Shown here piece after piece: positions 8,521-17,691 of a DNA stretch of 64,000 nt. The notes under the pieces are model-generated. The model was given only the letters and a program-made list of their open reading frames with translations, searched no databases and was not told the origin of the DNA. Source of the DNA: an uncultured Bacteroidales bacterium. GTDB taxonomy: Bacteria; Bacteroidota; Bacteroidia; Bacteroidales; Paludibacteraceae. The position numbers and the translations under genes were made by a program. Position 1 is the first letter of the stretch. Every line of letters begins with the position of its first letter. The stretch spans positions 1-64,000 of the forward strand of contig CACZCR010000005.1 in the NCBI GenBank assembly GCA_902779705.1, written 5' to 3'.

Positions 8521-9282
8521 TTATATACGTTCCAGCAGGATGTTTTCTACCCAGCCCTCGTATTGTGCTACGCGCACCAGATACCAGTTACCCAACTGGT
8601 CAGTGATGCGTACTTTGGTGCCTTCGTGCAGCTGGAAGATGTCCGTACCTGAGCGGTCAGGCGATGACTTGGCGTTAACTACCCCCTGGGTGATCACAGC
8701 CTCCGAGCGGTTCAGATCACGCTGGTGCAAGGTGATGGCGTTGATGCCGGTGTAGAGGCATAGCAGCAAGCTGATCCACGCACAATGGAAGGCTATCTTG
8801 CGAACCACACTCTCGCGTCCTAACAAGAATAGCAGCACGCCGACCAACATCAGACTAAACAGCACGATCGACCACCACATCCATGTCTGCTCTTTGAATA
8901 GGTTCCTGAACCCGATCAACCAATCTTGCAAGAAGAAGGAGTGGGTGTCCTCGATTCGATCGGTGATCTTCGACTCTACAAACCGTAGGTTCTCTTTGGC
9001 ATCTTTCATCCTCGGTTTGAGACGCAAAGCGCGTTCATAGGCCAGGATAGCTTGTGCCAGTTCGCCCTGCTTGTAGTAGGCGTTGCCTAAGTTGTAATAT
9101 ACATCGGCATACTCCTCCGTCAGACCCAACTCTGCTTTGGCATCGTTGATCAGCTGCTCGTATTGATTGGCTGCCTCGCCATACTTGCCTTCGTTGTACA
9201 ATGCATTCGCTTGCGCAAACTCCACTTGTGCTGCCATACTCATCGACAGCAGCAGGCTTATCACTAGTACTATCTGTCTCAT
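8521..9282 (-). CDS. batE: BatE, TPR and SH3-like aerotolerance protein
   Basis: 253 residues. It has a signal peptide (ending near MSMAAQ), then TPR repeats over about residues 20-110 (YYNLGNAYYKQGELAQAILAYERALRLKP). Two membrane helices follow at about 135-185, and then a bacterial SH3-like segment (VNAKSSPDRSGTDIFQLHEGTKVRI...GWVENILLERI). This is the standard BatE layout. It is the last Bat gene; its ATG overlaps the batD stop by 4 bp, indicating translational coupling. Bat proteins are linked to oxygen and stress tolerance in Bacteroides; the biochemical role is unknown. Confidence 0.9.
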   Translation of the reverse strand: MRQIVLVISLLLSMSMAAQVEFAQANALYNEGKYGEAANQYEQLINDAKAELGLTEEYADVYYNLGNAYYKQGELAQAILAYERALRLKPRMKDAKENLRFVESKITDRIEDTHSFFLQDWLIGFRNLFKEQTWMWWSIVLFSLMLVGVLLFLLGRESVVRKIAFHCAWISLLLCLYTGINAITLHQRDLNRSEAVITQGVVNAKSSPDRSGTDIFQLHEGTKVRITDQLGNWYLVRVAQYEGWVENILLERI

Positions 9283-11120
9283 AGTTTCTGCTCCTCCAGT
9301 TGGTTGATTAGTTCTACGGTCTTGCTGTACAGCGCATTCATATCCTGGTTGGTCGACGGCGCATAACGAGCAAATTCAGCGGTGCTCAATACCTCTTTGG
9401 TCTCTTCGATCAGCGTTGCAGGCACATTCTTTTGCTCCAGCAGTTGGGTGATCGTCTCTTTGTTCAGGTCGGCTGTCGGGATAGTTAATCTATCACTCAG
9501 ATAGCTCATCGCAGCACGCTCTACCTCTTCGTAGAAGGCATTGGTCTGGTTCTCATCCAACAGCTTCTTGGCGTTGCGCAGACGTTTCTGGGCCACCTTG
9601 TTGGCCTTGCGATACCGAACCTGATTGATATCTGAGTTAGCTTGTATATACTGCCGCATAGCGATCAGTACGATCACCGCTATCAGCAGTGGGATGATAT
9701 AGCATAGCCACCATCCGAACGTCCCCACCTGTATTGCTGCCGGGGTAGCCGAACCGGGCTCTAAGGCCGACAGGTCATTGGTGTGGATATACCGGACATC
9801 GGTTGCCAGCTGTTTGATCTCTTCTTGCGAGTAGTCCGACACCTCCGTGTCTTTGCGTTGCTGGCCGCGGTTGATGTGTAATGAATAGGATGGGGTAGTC
9901 AGTGTCTTGTAGCTGCCCGACTCGCTGTCGTAATAGGTCATCGACACAGGCGGCAAGGTGTAGTCGCCCGGTTCGCGTGGAATAGCCATATACTCGATCG
10001 ACTTCGTACCCGCCATTCCCGAGTCAGTCGTCTGGTACGAGTTGCTCACTTTGGGATCGTATGCCTCAAAACCTTCCGGCCACTTGACCTCGGGTGTCTT
10101 GATGAGCTTCATGTTACCACTACCACTGATGTCCAACTTCAATGTGATCGGCTCGTTGGCATTGACCTCTGTGGCGGAGATAGAAGGCGTCATCGTATAG
10201 TGGCCCACACCGCCGGAGAAAGTCTTCGGTTTGTTCTCTTGTGGCAGCGCATCCACATGTATCGTCACAGCCGGTGCTTTGAGTGTCTTGTGCTCCTGAT
10301 AGCCGAACATCTGGCCAAACGGATCGCGTTCGCTACCCGGAGAGGTATAGACCACCTCAAAATGTGCAGGCGTGATCGTTATATCGCCCGAGTGTTGCGG
10401 ATAGAGCTGGTTCTTATAGACTGTTGCCACGTTGTACTGCCGTCCGTTGTAGGTCTCTACGCGTGACTCCAACTGCTCCAGATCGCTCTCTTGCTTGAGA
10501 AATCCATCAAAATCCGGCATCTTGGTTACACCTGCCAACTGTACATCGTTCACACCCACAAAATAGAGCTTGTACTTCAACGTGATAGGCTCCTGTTCGT
10601 GTGCATGCGTCTTGCTTACCTCCGTGCGCATGAAGATGCTCGGACTCTGCTGACGTTGTCTGCTTTCGGCGCGTTCTTGACGTCCTTGGCGTTCTGACCG
10701 CTCATCCGACTGACGCTGGGTGCTCATCTGTGGAGCCTGCTCCTGCTCGCGTATGACGGATATCTTCAGGCCGTTCGAACGGTATTTATGTCCCTTGATC
10801 TCTATTGTGGCTGCCCCGATGGTATAGGTACCCTCTTTGGTCGCCATATAGGTGTAGGTGAAGGTCTTCTGGTAGGTCGAGGTACGCTTGCCGTTGACAA
10901 ACGAGAACGAACTGGCCGTCGAGGTGTATGGACCCGCCAACAACTCAAACCCGGCCATACTGGGTGGCTGGATGTTGTCGCACTTCTCGTCAACGATATA
11001 TTGTATCTGGAACGACTGGTTCACCGGCACCTGACTCGGACCCACAGCACGAAAATCTACCGCGCCTAAAGACCAAGTCGTAGCCAGTAATAGTAGTATG
11101 ATCGCTACTCGTTTTCTCAT
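9279..11120 (-). CDS. batD: BatD family protein
   Basis: 613 residues, signal peptide MRKRVAIILLLLATTWSLGAVDF, then repeated immunoglobulin-like beta domains typical of BatD. Visible are paired segments such as PSQVPVNQSFQIQYIV and EVNANEPITLKLDISGSGNMKLI. A membrane helix lies near 475-490 (GWWLCYIIPLLIAVIVLIAMRQ), followed by a cytoplasmic helical tail. The region at 130-160 is rich in Gln, Arg and Glu. Length is normal for the family. It overlaps batE by 4 bp and the upstream BatD paralogue by 4 bp. It probably works in the envelope with the VWA proteins BatA and BatB. Confidence 0.9.
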   Translation of the reverse strand: MRKRVAIILLLLATTWSLGAVDFRAVGPSQVPVNQSFQIQYIVDEKCDNIQPPSMAGFELLAGPYTSTASSFSFVNGKRTSTYQKTFTYTYMATKEGTYTIGAATIEIKGHKYRSNGLKISVIREQEQAPQMSTQRQSDERSERQGRQERAESRQRQQSPSIFMRTEVSKTHAHEQEPITLKYKLYFVGVNDVQLAGVTKMPDFDGFLKQESDLEQLESRVETYNGRQYNVATVYKNQLYPQHSGDITITPAHFEVVYTSPGSERDPFGQMFGYQEHKTLKAPAVTIHVDALPQENKPKTFSGGVGHYTMTPSISATEVNANEPITLKLDISGSGNMKLIKTPEVKWPEGFEAYDPKVSNSYQTTDSGMAGTKSIEYMAIPREPGDYTLPPVSMTYYDSESGSYKTLTTPSYSLHINRGQQRKDTEVSDYSQEEIKQLATDVRYIHTNDLSALEPGSATPAAIQVGTFGWWLCYIIPLLIAVIVLIAMRQYIQANSDINQVRYRKANKVAQKRLRNAKKLLDENQTNAFYEEVERAAMSYLSDRLTIPTADLNKETITQLLEQKNVPATLIEETKEVLSTAEFARYAPSTNQDMNALYSKTVELINQLEEQKL

Positions 11121-12040
11121 TTTGCTGGTTTGGGTTGAATAGATATCGTTTTCTGTTCAGACGACTTGCGTGTGTCGCCTATCCATACCTCTGCCTGGGG
11201 CAGGGTCAACTCGCCGGCCTTGCGGGCACGGATGATATAGGTAAACTGTTTCTGATAGCGGTTAGGCTGCTTCTGACCATTGATGATCGACATATAGCTC
11301 TCTGTGCCATAGAACGGACCGCTTACGATCTCCCAGTCGGCACTCTCGCTCAACGTGATACTGTCTGCCTTGGCGCTGATGGTGTAGCGGATACCGATCT
11401 CTTCGCCCTCAACGGCGCTATCCGGTGCGCAGATGACCAACGCACAACCTGTGGTGTCCACCTCATCCATACGGAAGGTGTCTACCTTGATCTGATGGTG
11501 TGGACAGGGACGGTCGCCGTGCTGTTTGCAAGGTTGCTTGCCGTGTTTCTTACCGTGACAAGGTTGCTCACCCGGGAAGCCCGGCATCGGAGGCATAGGC
11601 GGCATCGGTTGATCAAAAAACAGGTCAAACGGATCGGCAAAACCTAGCGGGCTCATCGTACGAGGCTCCTGTACGTCGATCTTCTCTGCCTTACTCGAAG
11701 CGTTACCTTTGCTGAGTTTGATTTTGGCTTTTGGCAGTTTCACCTCGCCCGATACCAGCGGTATCATACGATAGCTATACGCTGTGCGGGTACGGATCAT
11801 CAGGCGGCCTTTCTCGCGCACCGTATAGTTCTCGGCATAACGGTACGGACCGGATACAATCTTAAACGCATCATTGGCTTTCAGTGTCACTCCCTGACCG
11901 GTGCCATCCGCCCAGTAAACGACATCAAAAGCTTGACCCAAAACAATTCGTTGCGGAGTCTCAACCTCCACCTTCGATTTTGCCAACGCACCCGATGTCA
12001 TGCATACGGCTGCGATCAAAATACTTACAATACGTTTCAT
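11117..12040 (-). CDS. Short BatD paralogue with Pro/Met and Cys/His-rich linker
   Basis: 307 residues with signal peptide (ending near GALAK). Two BatD-like beta domains are visible at about 23-125 (TPQRIVLGQAFDVVYWADG) and 205-305 (PDSAVEGEEIGIRYTISAKA). Both contain the same IVSGP(Y/F) strand motif found in BatD's LLAGPYTS. There is no membrane helix after the signal, so it is probably periplasmic or exported. Between the domains, residues 145-182 form a linker: repeated PMPP units, then three Cys and at least five His in 22 residues (C161, C171, C179; H162, H166, H174, H181, H182). Such a linker could bind a metal; I know of no precedent in BatD proteins. It sits between batC and batD. 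Confidence 0.75.
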   Translation of the reverse strand: MKRIVSILIAAVCMTSGALAKSKVEVETPQRIVLGQAFDVVYWADGTGQGVTLKANDAFKIVSGPYRYAENYTVREKGRLMIRTRTAYSYRMIPLVSGEVKLPKAKIKLSKGNASSKAEKIDVQEPRTMSPLGFADPFDLFFDQPMPPMPPMPGFPGEQPCHGKKHGKQPCKQHGDRPCPHHQIKVDTFRMDEVDTTGCALVICAPDSAVEGEEIGIRYTISAKADSITLSESADWEIVSGPFYGTESYMSIINGQKQPNRYQKQFTYIIRARKAGELTLPQAEVWIGDTRKSSEQKTISIQPKPAK

Positions 12041-12041
12041 A

Positions 12042-12656
12042 TTACCAATCTTTTTCTAAGTCTTTTTGTTTGCTTTGCACTTTCTGTGCTTTCTCTTGAT
12101 TCTTCTGTTCGTCTTGCTCCAAAGCCTGCAGCAGCTGCTCTGCTGTCTGCTCGTCCATCTGGTTCTGCTGCTGTTGCTGCTGTTGAGGCTGTTGTTGCGG
12201 CTGCTGTTGTTGTTGTTGCTGTTGCTTTTGCTGCTGCATCGCCTTGACCAGATTGTACCGCGTGTCGTTGTCCTGCGGGTTCAACCTCAGGCTGCGCTTG
12301 TACGCATCGATGGCTTTGTCATATTGCTGTACGGCAAAAAAACTGTTTCCTAAGTTGTGGAACGTCTTTGCCAACTTCTGCTCGTCTTCATGCTTAGTAG
12401 CTTGGGTAGAAGCGCGTAGATAGGTCTTTTGTGCATCCTCGTACTTCTCCTGACGATACAGGGCATTGCCTAAGTTATACAACGCCACAAACGAGTTGGG
12501 GTTCTTCTCCAGCGCACGACGATAACTCACCTCGGCTTGGCTGAAGTTGCCCTTCTCAAAGGCCTTGTTGCCTTTGCGGATATCACTGTATTCCTCTTGT
12601 GCCATCATTGGCCAGGCCAGCATCAGGGCACAAATGATCATCATCCACTTTCTCAT
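12042..12656 (-). CDS. batC: BatC, TPR protein with poly-glutamine tract
   Basis: 204 residues, signal peptide (ending near MMAQEE) and three TPR repeats at about 24-135 (KAFEKGNFSQAEVSYRRALEKNPN, FVALYNLGNALYRQEKYEDAQ, YDKAIDAYKRSLRLNP as separate helices pairs). Residues 141-166 are almost all Gln with a few Pro, encoded mainly by CAG/CAA at 12159-12236. A charged C-terminal helix follows. BatC proteins often have a low-complexity C-terminus. The start overlaps the batB stop by 4 bp. Low-complexity Gln tracts vary in length through slippage. Confidence 0.85.
   Translation of the reverse strand: MRKWMMIICALMLAWPMMAQEEYSDIRKGNKAFEKGNFSQAEVSYRRALEKNPNSFVALYNLGNALYRQEKYEDAQKTYLRASTQATKHEDEQKLAKTFHNLGNSFFAVQQYDKAIDAYKRSLRLNPQDNDTRYNLVKAMQQQKQQQQQQQQPQQQPQQQQQQQNQMDEQTAEQLLQALEQDEQKNQEKAQKVQSKQKDLEKDW
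12159..12236 (-). repeat. CAG/CAA-rich polyglutamine-coding tract
   Basis: About 26 codons, nearly all Gln, with Pro interruptions, within batC. A likely site of repeat-length variation. Confidence 0.9.
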
Positions 12657-13696
12657 GCTTTTTTCTCCTTAAATATGTTTAGTCGGGTCAGCGACTTGTT
12701 CTTGCGGTTGAATACAAAGAAATCGACTACCAACAGTATCAACGCGATCAGCACAAACGACGGATACTGCTCGTTGAACTCGCGGAACACATGCGACTCC
12801 AGTTTCTCTTTGCCCAACTTGTCCAACTCCTTCTTGATCGCCTTAAGGGCCATATTGCTGCTGTCGTAGTGCACATACATGCCGTTACCGGCCTTAGCTA
12901 TCTCGCGACACATCTCTTCGTTCAGATGGCTCACTACCACCTCACCATCACGATCTTTCTTATATTCGGTCGTTCCGGGCACAGGTATCGGGCTTCCGTC
13001 CGGACTGCCTATACCGACCACGATCACCTTGATGCCGGCATTGTCGGCTTTTGCGGCCATCTCTACGGCATCGTCCTCAAAGTTCTCGCCATCGGTCAGC
13101 AGTATGATCGCTCTGCCGGCAGCACTCTCTTCTTCGCCAAACGCATACATCGATATCTGCAAGGCCTTGCCGATGGCTGTACCCTGGGTTTTGATCAGCT
13201 CCGGCTGAATGGAATTGAGAAACATCTTGGCCGAAACGTAGTCGCACGTGATAGGCAGCTGCACAAACGCATCGCCGGCAAACACCACCATACCTACTTT
13301 GTCGTCCACCATCTGGTCCATCAACTGCGCCAGCATCTGCTTGCCGGCATCCAAACGGCTCACCTGACCGGATGAAACATCCTCGGCCAACATCGAGTTG
13401 GATATATCCAATGCGATCACGGCCTCTACACCCTCGCGGGTGACGGTCTCTTCTTTGACGCCATATTGCGGACGGGCGGCTGCGATGATCAGCATCACCA
13501 GGGCCAGCATCACCAATCCGAACTTCACATGTGGGCGCACCTTGGAGGCATTAGGCATCAACTGTGCTACCAACTCTTCGTCGCCAAAATCACGCAGCTG
13601 ACGACGCTTGCGAAGGGTGTACCACGTATATGCCAATACAAACACCGGCACACTCAATAGCAACCATAATATCTCTATATTAGCAAATCTAAACAT
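12653..13696 (-). CDS. batB: BatB, von Willebrand factor A domain protein
   Basis: 347 residues. It has an N-terminal membrane helix pair (about 8-25 and 57-75) and a VWA domain from about 90 to 290 with an intact MIDAS motif at 97-101 (DISNS). A further MIDAS Thr/Asp lies in LLTDGENFEDD, and a C-terminal membrane helix is at 315-335. This layout (two TM, VWA, TM) is standard for BatA/BatB. It pairs with BatA 28 bp upstream and is translationally coupled to batC. The VWA domain faces the periplasm and probably binds a partner through a metal ion. Confidence 0.92.
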   Translation of the reverse strand: MFRFANIEILWLLLSVPVFVLAYTWYTLRKRRQLRDFGDEELVAQLMPNASKVRPHVKFGLVMLALVMLIIAAARPQYGVKEETVTREGVEAVIALDISNSMLAEDVSSGQVSRLDAGKQMLAQLMDQMVDDKVGMVVFAGDAFVQLPITCDYVSAKMFLNSIQPELIKTQGTAIGKALQISMYAFGEEESAAGRAIILLTDGENFEDDAVEMAAKADNAGIKVIVVGIGSPDGSPIPVPGTTEYKKDRDGEVVVSHLNEEMCREIAKAGNGMYVHYDSSNMALKAIKKELDKLGKEKLESHVFREFNEQYPSFVLIALILLVVDFFVFNRKNKSLTRLNIFKEKKA

Positions 13697-13700
13697 AACT

Positions 13701-13730
13701 CGTCAATTGTCAATTGTCCAATCGTCAATT
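13701..13730. repeat. Short tandem repeat between batA and batB
   Basis: Units of CAATTGT / GTCAATT fill the gap. It belongs to the intergenic short-tandem-repeat pattern. Confidence 0.8.
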
Positions 13731-14711
13731 ACTAATAGTTCTCAATACAAAATACCGTAATATCACTTCCAACAACAGACAGATCAGCGCCGCTATCAGG
13801 TAGGGCATGAAATAGTCTGTATGCTTAGCATACTGCTTAACCTGGATCTTGGTCTTCTCCATCTTGTCTATCTGCTGATAGATCTCCTCCAAGCTGGCGT
13901 TGTCCGTAGCGCGGAAGTAAGCACCTCCGGTCATCGAGGCGATCTCCTTGAGGGTCGTCTCGTCAAACTCCGGATCCAGATTAACACGCTGAATACCCGT
14001 CGGGGTCTGGATAGGAATAGTGATCTGCTGATGCGAACCCACACCGATTGTGTACACACGTATGCCGTAGGTCTTGGCTATCTCGGCGGCCGTCTTAGGC
14101 GCAATGTCGCCGCGATTATTCGAACCGTCGGTCAGTAGGATGATCACTTTCGACTTGGTCGGCGAGTCCTTGATACGATTGACCGCATTAGCCAAACCCA
14201 AACCGATCGCCGTACCATCCTCTATCATGCCAAACTGCACCATCGAGAACAGGTTAGTCAATGCCGCATGATCGGTTGTCAACGGGCACTGGGTGAAACT
14301 CTGACCGGCAAACAGCACCAGTCCTATCTGGTCGTTCTCGCGGTTGGCAATAAACTCCTTGGCCACGTTCTTAGCCGCCTCCAGACGGTTGGGCTTCAAG
14401 TCCTCGGCCAGCATCGTACCCGATATATCCAACGACATCATGATATCGATACCCTCCATATCCTTGTTCGAGTAGCGGTTGGTCAACTGCGGACGCGCCA
14501 ACGCCAAGGTCAGCAGTATCACGATTGCTGTACGAAGCACAAACGGCACATGCAGCAGATACAGCCTGATCGACCTGTCCTGACGCTTCAGCGTAGCTGT
14601 GTTAGATATCTGAACGCTGGCGTCAGACTTGTGCAACTCATAGATATACCATCCGATAATGGGTACTAAGAGCAGCAACAAAAACAAATATCCCGGATTT
14701 GCAAAACTCAT
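13725..14711 (-). CDS. batA: BatA, von Willebrand factor A domain protein
   Basis: 328 residues with the BatA layout: N-terminal helix (FLLLLLVPIIGWYIY), second helix at about 55-72, VWA domain with MIDAS at D95-T99 (DISGT) and LLTDGSNNRGDIAP, and a final helix near 305-325. LARPQ before the VWA domain is typical of the family. Its partner BatB follows directly. It is normal in length and all metal-site residues are present. Confidence 0.92.
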   Translation of the reverse strand: MSFANPGYLFLLLLLVPIIGWYIYELHKSDASVQISNTATLKRQDRSIRLYLLHVPFVLRTAIVILLTLALARPQLTNRYSNKDMEGIDIMMSLDISGTMLAEDLKPNRLEAAKNVAKEFIANRENDQIGLVLFAGQSFTQCPLTTDHAALTNLFSMVQFGMIEDGTAIGLGLANAVNRIKDSPTKSKVIILLTDGSNNRGDIAPKTAAEIAKTYGIRVYTIGVGSHQQITIPIQTPTGIQRVNLDPEFDETTLKEIASMTGGAYFRATDNASLEEIYQQIDKMEKTKIQVKQYAKHTDYFMPYLIAALICLLLEVILRYFVLRTISN

Positions 14712-14730
14712 AAATAGTTCAATACATTAA

Positions 14731-14773
14731 ATCGTCAATCAATCGTCAATTGTCACTCGTCAAATCGTCACTC
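14731..14773. repeat. Short tandem repeat running into a C-terminus
   Basis: ATCGTCAA-type units occur between batA and the upstream gene and continue into that gene's last nine codons, so the repeat encodes its acidic end (ESDDLTSDN). Confidence 0.75.
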
Positions 14774-15654
14774 TCAACCGGCGTGGTCTCTTTGACAAAC
14801 CGATACGCCGTGGCCAAAGCCTGTTCGTTCTCTTCGGGAGTGGCGGTCCACTTGGCAAACTTCACCAGATCGGCCAGCCTCAGTTCCGAAGCCAAAGCCA
14901 CAAACAGCTCTTTCTTATCGTTCAGTACCGGACGCATCTCGCGCAGTGTCTCCTCGCTTGTCTTCTCCGATGACATCACACCAAAACGTCGGCCTATATA
15001 CTCTCTGATCACGTCGGTCAACTGGGTGTGGTACTCCTTGACCTCGCCCGCTTGCCATAGTTCCTCGCGTTTGATACGGTCCAGTTTCTCCAAGGCTACC
15101 TCTTCGGCCGGACGCAATACCACAGCCTCTTCGGCTTCGGCTTCGGCTTCTGTGCGGCGGAAATACTTCCACCATACCCATATACCGGCACCAATCACGC
15201 CGGCTATCAGCAGTCCTAACAGCACCCAGCGGATGATGCCCCACCACCAGATAGGTGCATCCTCGTTAGGCTTGATATCAGTGATCTGTGCCGTAGTGTC
15301 GTTGGCCATGTCAAACGGCTGCACCACATTCAGACTCATCGCCTCCGTGCGGAAGGTGTCCTTACCACTGGTGAAAGCCAAAGGCGGGATGGAGTAGAGC
15401 GAATCCTTAAAACAGGTCAGGGTCAGCGTCTGGCTCAAACGCTTACGGCCATCCTCGGTCGTCGTGGTGTCGATCTTGCTACGCTTGACCACCTCTATCT
15501 CGTCCATCAGCATCTCGCCGATCACCGGCATCGACACCTGCTCGTTCGGTTCACAGACAGCCTCTATATGCATGTCCGTCTGGTCGCCCAACATCAGCAT
15601 CGTCGAGTCGATACTGGCTGAAACTACTATGGCTAATAAAATGTTCGACAACAT
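14746..15654 (-). CDS. Bat operon membrane protein, DUF4381-like
   Basis: 302 residues. It starts with a signal-like segment (MLSNILLAIVVSASIDS), then an extracytoplasmic beta domain of about 110 residues. A single strong membrane helix follows near 135-160 (WWWGIIRWVLLGLLIAGVIGAGIWVWW), then a cytoplasmic helical domain (LDRIKREELWQAGEVKEYHTQLTDVIREYIGRRFG) of the type found in DUF4381 proteins of MoxR/DUF58/VWA operons. It sits between the DUF58 and batA genes, the usual place. It probably links the AAA+ MoxR/DUF58 part to the VWA proteins. Its C-terminal residues come from a tandem-repeat region. Confidence 0.75.
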   Translation of the reverse strand: MLSNILLAIVVSASIDSTMLMLGDQTDMHIEAVCEPNEQVSMPVIGEMLMDEIEVVKRSKIDTTTTEDGRKRLSQTLTLTCFKDSLYSIPPLAFTSGKDTFRTEAMSLNVVQPFDMANDTTAQITDIKPNEDAPIWWWGIIRWVLLGLLIAGVIGAGIWVWWKYFRRTEAEAEAEEAVVLRPAEEVALEKLDRIKREELWQAGEVKEYHTQLTDVIREYIGRRFGVMSSEKTSEETLREMRPVLNDKKELFVALASELRLADLVKFAKWTATPEENEQALATAYRFVKETTPVESDDLTSDN

Positions 15655-15690
15655 TTTAAATTCTTAATTTTTAATTTTAATTCTTAATTA
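15655..15690. repeat. AT-rich short repeat in Bat operon spacer
   Basis: Units like AATTCTTAATTTTTAATTTT separate the DUF58 gene from the DUF4381-like gene. Confidence 0.65.
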
Positions 15691-16550
15691 TGAAACAGCT
15701 GCATCAGCTTTTTCACAAAGTCCTCATCCGTGCGTATGCTTACGTGCGCTATGCCTGCGTGGGTATATAAGGAGTCCAACTTGGCTTGCTGCGTTCTCCA
15801 GTCCTGCGAATACTGCTCACGTACGCGTTCCAGCGAGCTGTCCACCCATATACGCTCTCCTGTCTCAGCATCTTTCAGTTTCAACAGGCCCACATCCGGC
15901 AGTTCGGCATCGCGGCGGTCGTATATCTGCACCACGTTCAGGTCGTGCTTTCTACCCACCAACGTCCACAGGTCCTCACGACCGTAGTCGTCCACCTGCA
16001 TGTCGGATATCAGAAAAGCCGTTGTCCTGCGTTTCTGTGCGTTCTGGAAGTACTGCAAGGCTTGCGCTATATCCGTACCCGTTGACTGTGGCTCAAAACT
16101 GAGCAGTTCGTGGATGATGTGGAGCACGTGGCGCTTACCTTTCTTGGGCGGGATGTATTTCTCTACTTTGTCCGAGAAGAAGAGCACACCCACCTTGTCG
16201 TTGTTCTCGATGGTAGAGAAAGCCAGTGTCGCAGCCACTTCGGCCATCATATCCCGCTTGCTCTGCACCAGCGTACCGAAATTGCGGCTGCCGCTCACGT
16301 CCACCAATAGCATCACCGTCAACTCGCGCTCTTCTTCAAACACCTTGACATAGGGTTTGTTCAGCCGCGCCGTGACGTTCCAATCGATGGTGCGTACATC
16401 ATCCCCGGGTTGGTACTCGCGCACCTCGCTAAACGCCATACCACGACCCTTGAATTGGCTGTGGTATTCGCCTGCGAAGATATTGCGACTCAATCCACGA
16501 GTCTTGATCTCTATCCTCCGAACCTTTTTTAATAACTCTTCTGAAGTCAT
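15684..16550 (-). CDS. DUF58 domain protein
   Basis: 288 residues, soluble. The family signature is clear: GEYHSQFKGRGMAFSEVREYQPGDDVRTIDWNVTAR in the N-terminal third, then a VWA-like domain with DVSGSR (MIDAS-like DxSxS) and LISDMQVDD. DUF58 proteins are constant partners of MoxR ATPases. It lies 49 bp downstream of the MoxR gene and upstream of the Bat VWA genes, and probably acts as adaptor between the ATPase and its clients. Confidence 0.92.
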   Translation of the reverse strand: MTSEELLKKVRRIEIKTRGLSRNIFAGEYHSQFKGRGMAFSEVREYQPGDDVRTIDWNVTARLNKPYVKVFEEERELTVMLLVDVSGSRNFGTLVQSKRDMMAEVAATLAFSTIENNDKVGVLFFSDKVEKYIPPKKGKRHVLHIIHELLSFEPQSTGTDIAQALQYFQNAQKRRTTAFLISDMQVDDYGREDLWTLVGRKHDLNVVQIYDRRDAELPDVGLLKLKDAETGERIWVDSSLERVREQYSQDWRTQQAKLDSLYTHAGIAHVSIRTDEDFVKKLMQLFHN

Positions 16551-16560
16551 AATTCCAGTC

Positions 16561-16602
16561 TCCTAGTTTCCTAGATTCCTAGATTCCTAGTTTCCTAGTT
16601 TA
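16561..16602. repeat. Tandem CCTAGATT-type repeat
   Basis: Five 8-bp units (TCCTAGTT/TCCTAGAT variants) between the MoxR and DUF58 genes. The last unit abuts the MoxR stop codon at 16600-16602. Confidence 0.9.
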
Positions 16603-17595
16603 AGGAACTTGTACCGCGTTCAATACTTCCGTGATGATATCCTCGGTCGTTACATTATTAGCCTCGGCCTCGTAGGTCAGACCGATACGGTGACGCAGTA
16701 CGTCGTAGCATACGGCACGTACATCCTCCGGTATCACGTAACCTCTCCTATGAATAAACGCATACGCGCGTGCAGCCAACGCCAGGTTGATACTTGCACG
16801 TGGACTGCCGCCGAACTGAATCATCGGTTTCAACTGCTCCAAACCATAAGCCTCCGGCTGACGGGTTGCGAAGACAATGTCTACGATATATTTCTCTATC
16901 TTCTCGTCGATATACACCTCTTCTACAATCTTGCGTGCTTTCTTGATATCCTCGGTCGATAGGATAGGGAGCACTTGTTTCTTCTCGCTTTGGATGTTCT
17001 GACGAATGATCTGCTGCTCCTCATCTTTGTTCGGATAGCCGATCACAACCTTCAACATGAATCGGTCGGTTTGCGCCTCCGGCAGCGGATAGGTACCCTC
17101 TTGCTCAATAGGGTTCTGAGTCGCTAATACCAGGAACGGATCGTCCAGCGCAAAGGTCTGGTCACCAATCGTGATCTGACGCTCCTGCATCGCCTCCAGC
17201 AACGCACTCTGCACCTTAGCCGGCGCACGGTTGATCTCGTCCGCCAACACAAAATTGGCGAAGATAGGACCACGCTTGATACTAAACTCCTCTTTCTTCT
17301 GGCTGTAGATCTGAGTACCCAGTACATCGGCCGGCAATAGATCCGGCGTAAACTGTATACGACTGAAATTGGCCTTGATCAGATCGCTCAGGGTCTTGAT
17401 CGCCAGCGTCTTTGCCAAACCCGGAACACCCTCCAGCAGTATATGGCCGTCGCTTAACAAGCCGATCAGCAGACTCTCTACCAAATGTTTCTGGCCTACA
17501 ATGACCTGATTCATACCCATCGTCAGGGCATCTACAAACGAACTCTCACGCTCGATGCGCTCTTGAAGTTCGCGAATGTCAACAGTTGTTTGCAT
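16600..17595 (-). CDS. MoxR-family AAA+ ATPase
   Basis: 331 residues from ATG 17595 (MQTTVDIRELQERIERESSF), the normal length; an earlier in-frame start would add 31 residues of untypical sequence. Walker A is the MoxR form GVPGLAKT and Walker B is in FVLADEINRAP. Sensor and arginine-finger regions are present (LATQNPIEQEGTYPLPEAQTDRF). It is the first gene of the Bat operon and presumably a chaperone-like ATPase that helps assemble or load metal on the VWA proteins. I find no clear TAnnTTTG box for it in the 150-bp divergent region. Confidence 0.93.
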   Translation of the reverse strand: MQTTVDIRELQERIERESSFVDALTMGMNQVIVGQKHLVESLLIGLLSDGHILLEGVPGLAKTLAIKTLSDLIKANFSRIQFTPDLLPADVLGTQIYSQKKEEFSIKRGPIFANFVLADEINRAPAKVQSALLEAMQERQITIGDQTFALDDPFLVLATQNPIEQEGTYPLPEAQTDRFMLKVVIGYPNKDEEQQIIRQNIQSEKKQVLPILSTEDIKKARKIVEEVYIDEKIEKYIVDIVFATRQPEAYGLEQLKPMIQFGGSPRASINLALAARAYAFIHRRGYVIPEDVRAVCYDVLRHRIGLTYEAEANNVTTEDIITEVLNAVQVP

Positions 17596-17691
17596 AGATT
17601 TTATAATGTGTTTTGATATCTTACTTGGTAACGGGCCTTTCACGTTGTGACCCATATAATTCAAAACAAAATTCGTGCCAAAACACACTTT

